Shown: one piece after another, positions 60,150-64,000 of the stretch
How positions within the stretch are numbered: position 1 is the first letter of the stretch
How the letters are laid out: each line of letters begins with the position of its first letter
NCBI RefSeq assembly: GCF_022201045.2
Contig: NC_068559.1
Coordinates: 2,888,501 to 2,952,500 of the forward strand
Origin: Citrus sinensis
Lineage: Eukaryota; Streptophyta; Magnoliopsida; Sapindales; Rutaceae
Direction: 5' to 3'
Length of the DNA: 64,000 bases
Notes under the pieces: generated by a model
Told to the model about the DNA's origin: nothing
Database searches by the model: none
The model's input: the letters and a program-made list of their open reading frames with translations, nothing else
Program-made: the position numbers and the translations under genes

Positions 60150-60709
60150 CGGATCAGCTGTATACACAAAGGACAACAAATTACTTCAAATCGTTTCCGG
60201 AGTCCAATCAAAATCAATTTCCCACAGGAATATTACAATTCAGTGCTATACACCAAAATGCCGAAGCTAAAGATGCATCTATTGATTTGGGCAAGATCGA
60301 ATCTAGTACTGTGTGCATTAAACCTGGGTGCATGGTGTAATCAAGACGGCGCCGCCGGCTTTCCTATTGGTGATGAAATTATCTGTTATTGGTGTGTTTA
60401 CAATCCGGAAGCCGAAGAAGATGAGTTGAGCTTACTTATCCAAAGTGTAACAACTAAACTAACCATTAATTAATTACACTAAATATTTTTAATTTTATCT
60501 ATCCCTCCATGTTTATGCATCATGCATGCATATTATGTTTATGTTTAATTAATTCAATGTAATAAAAATTTTCCATCTCGCACTTTAACTCACCGGACAA
60601 GCACTCTTGAATATAATACATACGTGATCGTTTTATTAATTTGAAGTTATAAAACATAAAATTATGCTTTTGACTTTGCTTTGCTTTTTGTGCACAGGTT
60701 CATGATTAA
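60150..60709 (+). pseudogene. B3-like copy 3, N-terminally truncated and frameshifted
   Basis: Sequence resembling the family from QRTTNYFKSFPESNQNQF (compare TKRATNYFNSLPEPIQNQ in copy 1) starts near 60160, but the first ~35 residues are missing. The later motifs appear in a different frame: ICYWCVYNPEAEEDELSLLI ending near 60446. A conserved donor (AGT|GTAACA) follows, and the matching tiny terminal exon lies at 60698-60709 (TGTGCACAG|GTT CAT GAT TAA). Right after it, a short stretch at ~60718-60740 repeats GCTAAAGGTGCATCTATTG from within the body (60265-60283). Confidence 0.6.
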
Positions 60710-61243
60710 GACGATTGATGCTAAAGGTGCATCTATTGGAAGTCAGGATGTGGTTGATAAATAAGCATTCATTATTTTCTGTTTTAATTACCAAGCGTAA
60801 GTTACTTTTAAAATAATTAAAGCGCTTTAGAATTAAATAAAATGCTTTTGGCTCCAATGGCTAGTATATCGCAGAAATTTTAGAATTTTGGACTATGGAA
60901 ATATAATAAGCGTATTGTTTAACGTAATGAACCACAGAATCTATTAAAACAAACACACCCTTTGAAGAAATTAGCCTTCACTGTTGTATTTACAGAATTA
61001 GAACTTAACTAAAACAAACACACCCTTTTGTATCTATGAATTTGTGTTTGGCTTACTTTCCTTTTGTCATTCGGTAATTAAAATAACCCTTATATAGAGT
61101 TGTTTTTGCGTTCAAACTCCATAATCAAACGGTATCCCTGCAGAATTAAGAAACGAAAACTCTTCGATATAAAGAGCCTAGAAAAGAATAACCATTTAAA
61201 TAAATTAAAAACAAATTATTGAGTCGTAGCTTCCTTTTTCACG
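60710..61243. other. Intergenic / promoter of the ClpB-like gene
   Basis: A 20-bp direct repeat ACTAAAACAAACACACCCTT / ATTAAAACAAACACACCCTT occurs near 60945 and 61009. No other gene. Confidence 0.4.
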
Positions 61244-62737
61244 ATGAAAGAACATAAGTTTCTGGTGAAGGAGATGGATAATCAAATAGTATCATTAGAA
61301 AAAATCCATCGTCTTCAAATTCAAGACGAAGCTCTCTTTTTAGCCTCTCGTATTGCTCAGCATCCAAGAAACAAAGCTACCGGTGAATTGCGTGAAAGAT
61401 TCATTGATATTCTTTTAAAGGGTATCAAGCGCTGCTTAAATAGTAGAGATAAGTATCAAAAAGAACTCGATAAACACAAGTACTTTCTCCGGCGAGCGGT
61501 GGTTGAGTATGAACAACTTGTTAAAGAAGATACTGATCATAGCAGTAGGTCTTTTTGGCTTCGGCAGATTGACAATGAATTGAAGGATGCCTTTTTTGAG
61601 TTGGTTTCGTTTATGAAGTTGAGAATGCAAGTGGAATATGATGATTTTGTTTCTTGTGTGCATGATGCTAAGAGAATGAAGGATTATTCAAAGATTCTTG
61701 ATCAAATTGATGCTAGGGTTCATGGGAAATTCAAGGAAAAATTGGCCGTTGATGTTGAAGAAATCGCGTTTGTAGCCAGTAAATTGACTGGGATACCGGC
61801 TTCCTGGTTTTGTACTAAGCCTGAAGAAAGATACATGAGAGTTCAAGAACGGTTGAAGAAGAGAGTATTTGGACAGAATGATGCAATTGATGTAATTTTT
61901 GAGGCCTTGACGAAGCCAAAAGCCGAAAAAGGATTATCATCGAGGCGGCAATTAGGGTTGTTTCTCTTTGCCGGTCCGAATTGTTCGGGTAAGGCAGAGC
62001 TTGCTAAAGCCATTGCCAATGAGCTTTATGATAATAATGACAATGACAATCACCTTATTCACTTTGATATGGGAAATTATACGGAGCTTGAGTCAATTAA
62101 GCATTTTTTTGATTCACTTGCTGCATTGGTGAAAAAAATGCCTTATAGTGTGGTACTTTTCGACAAGATTGAGAAGGCTAATTCCTCTATTCTTAATCTC
62201 TTGCTTAAGATTTTGAAAACAGATTTTAATCAAAAGGCAACGAGAGGGATTGCTGCCTTTGATCTTACAAACACATTGATTATCATGACATCGGATTTGA
62301 AAGATGAACAAGTGTATGAAGTGATGCTAACTGCTACTTACGGGAGGGTTAATGAAGTGACAGGAAGCTTATTTAAGCCTAGTTTGCTTAAGCTGTTGGA
62401 CAAATTGGTAGTGATTGATTTGGCAGTTCCTTTATTGGATACCACTCGGCTTTTGCTTAGAGAATGGGCGTGTGAAGAAACAAAGAGAAGAAATAACGAT
62501 AGTAAAGCTGTGATTGTGTGTGCTTCAACTTCAGCATTAGTACACATAGCATCAAATGCTGCGAGGAAGTATGGCCAAAACGGGGAGGGATTGAAGAGGT
62601 GGGTGGATCAGAGAGTGATTTTTCCTATGACGTCAAAGATGATTGTCGAAGATGATGGAGTTGCGGGAAACATCACTGTTTACATTGACCTTATTGAGGA
62701 GATAGGAGAGCTCTCGTTTAATTTGAAGCGCAACTGA
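61244..62737 (+). CDS. Solo ClpB/HSP101 D2-like AAA+ protein with altered ATPase residues, 497 aa
   Basis: One uninterrupted exon. Residues 1-165 are helical and charged, with no clear domain. From ~168 it follows the second AAA+ domain of ClpB/HSP101: DVEEIAFVASKLTGIPASWF, then RLKKRVFGQNDAIDVIFEAL, LFLFAGPNCSGKAELAKAIA, PYSVVLFDKIEKANSSILNL and LIIMTSDL. The C-terminal small domain ends YGQNGEGLKRWVDQRV ... ITVYIDLIEE. Key positions differ: Walker A GPNCSGKA (Thr/Ser after Lys is Ala, 251); Walker B LFDKIE (Glu to Lys, 308); sensor 1 TSD (Asn to Asp, 351); Arg finger region LLKLLDK where family has NRLDE; sensor 2 GAR replaced by GEG. The pore loop GYVG segment is absent. The N domain and D1 are missing. 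Likely a retro- or segment-derived, non-hydrolysing relative; function unknown. Met11 (61274) is an alternative start. Confidence 0.8.
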   Translation: MKEHKFLVKEMDNQIVSLEKIHRLQIQDEALFLASRIAQHPRNKATGELRERFIDILLKGIKRCLNSRDKYQKELDKHKYFLRRAVVEYEQLVKEDTDHSSRSFWLRQIDNELKDAFFELVSFMKLRMQVEYDDFVSCVHDAKRMKDYSKILDQIDARVHGKFKEKLAVDVEEIAFVASKLTGIPASWFCTKPEERYMRVQERLKKRVFGQNDAIDVIFEALTKPKAEKGLSSRRQLGLFLFAGPNCSGKAELAKAIANELYDNNDNDNHLIHFDMGNYTELESIKHFFDSLAALVKKMPYSVVLFDKIEKANSSILNLLLKILKTDFNQKATRGIAAFDLTNTLIIMTSDLKDEQVYEVMLTATYGRVNEVTGSLFKPSLLKLLDKLVVIDLAVPLLDTTRLLLREWACEETKRRNNDSKAVIVCASTSALVHIASNAARKYGQNGEGLKRWVDQRVIFPMTSKMIVEDDGVAGNITVYIDLIEEIGELSFNLKRN

Positions 62738-63031
62738 TCATCGAGTCATATGCAATTATGCATGCTGCTGCCTGGCTTCATATTTTTGACTCAATCAGTC
62801 ATCGAAGTGCAGTTCTTTTAATTTGCTAATTTTTCATTATGTCTTTTTCAATATTCATTTTTTATTAGTAACTAAGTAAAATCATAGCCAGAAAAATTTA
62901 AGCATATAGTTGTTAATTGCTGTTCAATTCTTCAATGTTTTTTGGTTTGTCCTTTTTTCAATTTGAAAGTGCCTTGCAAATTAAATTGAAGCTTATGTAA
63001 TCAAGAAAGTTATCAAGATGAAATAAAATAT
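62738..63031. other. 3' flank of the ClpB-like gene
   Basis: Probable 3' UTR, then AT-rich spacer with no gene. Confidence 0.4.
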
Positions 63032-63299
63032 TGGGTGCATTTGGGATTGAGGTTGGGTAGCTGTAACTTTTTAAGTAATAACACTAAAATGTTTGATAAA
63101 CACTTATAACTTGAAAGTTATGTTGATATGAATTTTCATTTATATGATAGAAAATCTATTATATCTTTAATAATTTTGTCAAAATTATTATTTAAAATTT
63201 ATATTTATTATATATAATTAAATTTTATTTTATAATTACAATTTTTTTCCACAATAGGTGTAATTTAAAAGTTACAACACTTCAATTACAAACAAGACT
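63032..63299. mobile_element. MITE, family 1 copy 4
   Basis: The left end GGGTGCATTTGGGATTGAGG pairs with the reverse complement of the right end, GTCTTGTTTGTAATTGAAGT. The interior shares GAAAATCTATTATATCTTTA and TTGTCAAAATTATTATTTAAA with the 3.5-kb copy, in the same orientation. Confidence 0.75.
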
Positions 63300-64000
63300 G
63301 TAGCTATTTATATATTAGTAAACTAGTAATTAATACACGGTGAACCAAATTCTTATTAATATATATAGTAATGTATAAAAGGCAAATTAAACTCAAGATC
63401 ATTAGTTGAATTACCTCTCAAATGATTTCGTATATTGCAAATTAATTAAGTACCTTCATTGTCAAATTCAGTTCCCAAAATCATTTACCACCATTGCTAT
63501 AGAACCCATCAGCAAATTCCGGCTGCTTTGCTAACATGTATATTATTCTTCATCAAGGAGCGCTGAAGCCTCCCTTAGTAACTAGTTTGAATTGTACCTC
63601 ATTAGTAGATTTTATTTTGTTGAAGTCAAGATGCTTAGTGGAAAAAGATTGCATGTACATATGATGGGTGTTCTTTAACATATATAATACATTAGCTCCA
63701 TATCAAATTAATTTTAAACATTCTCATTTCCCTTTTTTTTTTTTTAAATTGACATCAGACTCTCAAAAAGGTTGTAGATAGGAGATTTCTTTCTTTGTTT
63801 TATTTTTCCCTCTCATTCTATAAATAGTAGATTCACAATGTTTTGATAAAGTTACATATTCACGTGACGACACGTCGTCTATGGATCAAGTAGGTGATTT
63901 TATCACTAAGCCATTTGGTGGTTCTTATGCATATATCAGTATTAGTGAAAAAAAATACAAAATAATAAAAATAAAATATTTGCATTATGTGTTGTTTTCA
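63300..64000. other. Intergenic, nothing recognised
   Basis: AT-rich to the window end. The phrase ATGGATCAAGTAGGTGATTTTA near 63881 resembles text from copia-type integrase/RNase H regions ('DQVAD', 'TKP' nearby at ~63908) and may be a tiny retroelement fossil; too short to name. Confidence 0.35.

Noticed and set aside
60023-60340. 105-codon plus-strand frame read as a gene
   Set aside because: Its start lies in a TA/CT microsatellite; only the part from ~60160 is B3-like, and the family motifs continue in another frame, so it is a pseudogene segment.
1-64000. tRNA, rRNA, CRISPR arrays or phage-like islands
   Set aside because: None seen. No cloverleaf consensus, rRNA core motifs or short regularly spaced repeats with unique spacers were recognised by eye; a tRNAscan run would be the decisive test for tRNAs.

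Overview
The window is nuclear DNA of a eudicot plant. Genes are widely spaced in AT-rich sequence, have GT-AG introns, and encode plant-specific families (two-finger QALGGH zinc-finger proteins with an EAR motif, a TIP aquaporin, a TDBD-domain protein, F-box/LRR/FBD proteins). The protein sequences look closest to what I remember of Citrus and its relatives (Sapindales), but that is recollection, not a search. No bacterial, organellar or whole viral segment was seen.

Layout. 1-4.2 kb: AT-rich intergenic DNA with one miniature transposon. 4.2-9.6 kb (minus): a TDBD-domain nuclear-type protein built by splicing, with two large internal amino-acid repeat arrays and an intron that carries its own diverged tandem repeat. 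12.3-30.5 kb: a tandem array of three intact intronless ZAT11/ZAT12-like C2H2 zinc-finger genes (all minus, about 6 kb apart) with shared promoter blocks, plus flanks of a fourth unit whose gene is gone. 31.7-41.0 kb (all minus): a tiny membrane-protein gene, an ALP1/HARBI1-like domesticated Harbinger transposase, and a PHIP1-like protein with two RRMs and a CCHC knuckle. 41.3-53.0 kb: a cluster that interleaves a small B3-like gene family (minus) with F-box/LRR/FBD genes (plus): B3-like copy 1, F-box A (one in-frame stop), B3-like copy 2 (frameshifted), an F-box relict, F-box B (intact), F-box C (intact). 54.9-56.0 kb (minus): a TIP1;3-type tonoplast aquaporin. About 60.1-60.7 kb: a third, decayed B3-like copy. 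61.2-62.7 kb (plus): a single-exon 497-residue relative of the second AAA+ domain of ClpB/HSP101 in which every ATPase landmark I can check is altered.

No operon-like pathway is encoded. The themes are tandem duplication and decay (C2H2 array, F-box/B3-like modules), repurposed enzymes (inactive-looking transposase, inactive-looking ClpB-type ATPase), and many small inverted-repeat transposons. Exon boundaries were derived by hand from splice signals, reading phase and family similarity. The multi-exon models sum to whole codon numbers where stated.
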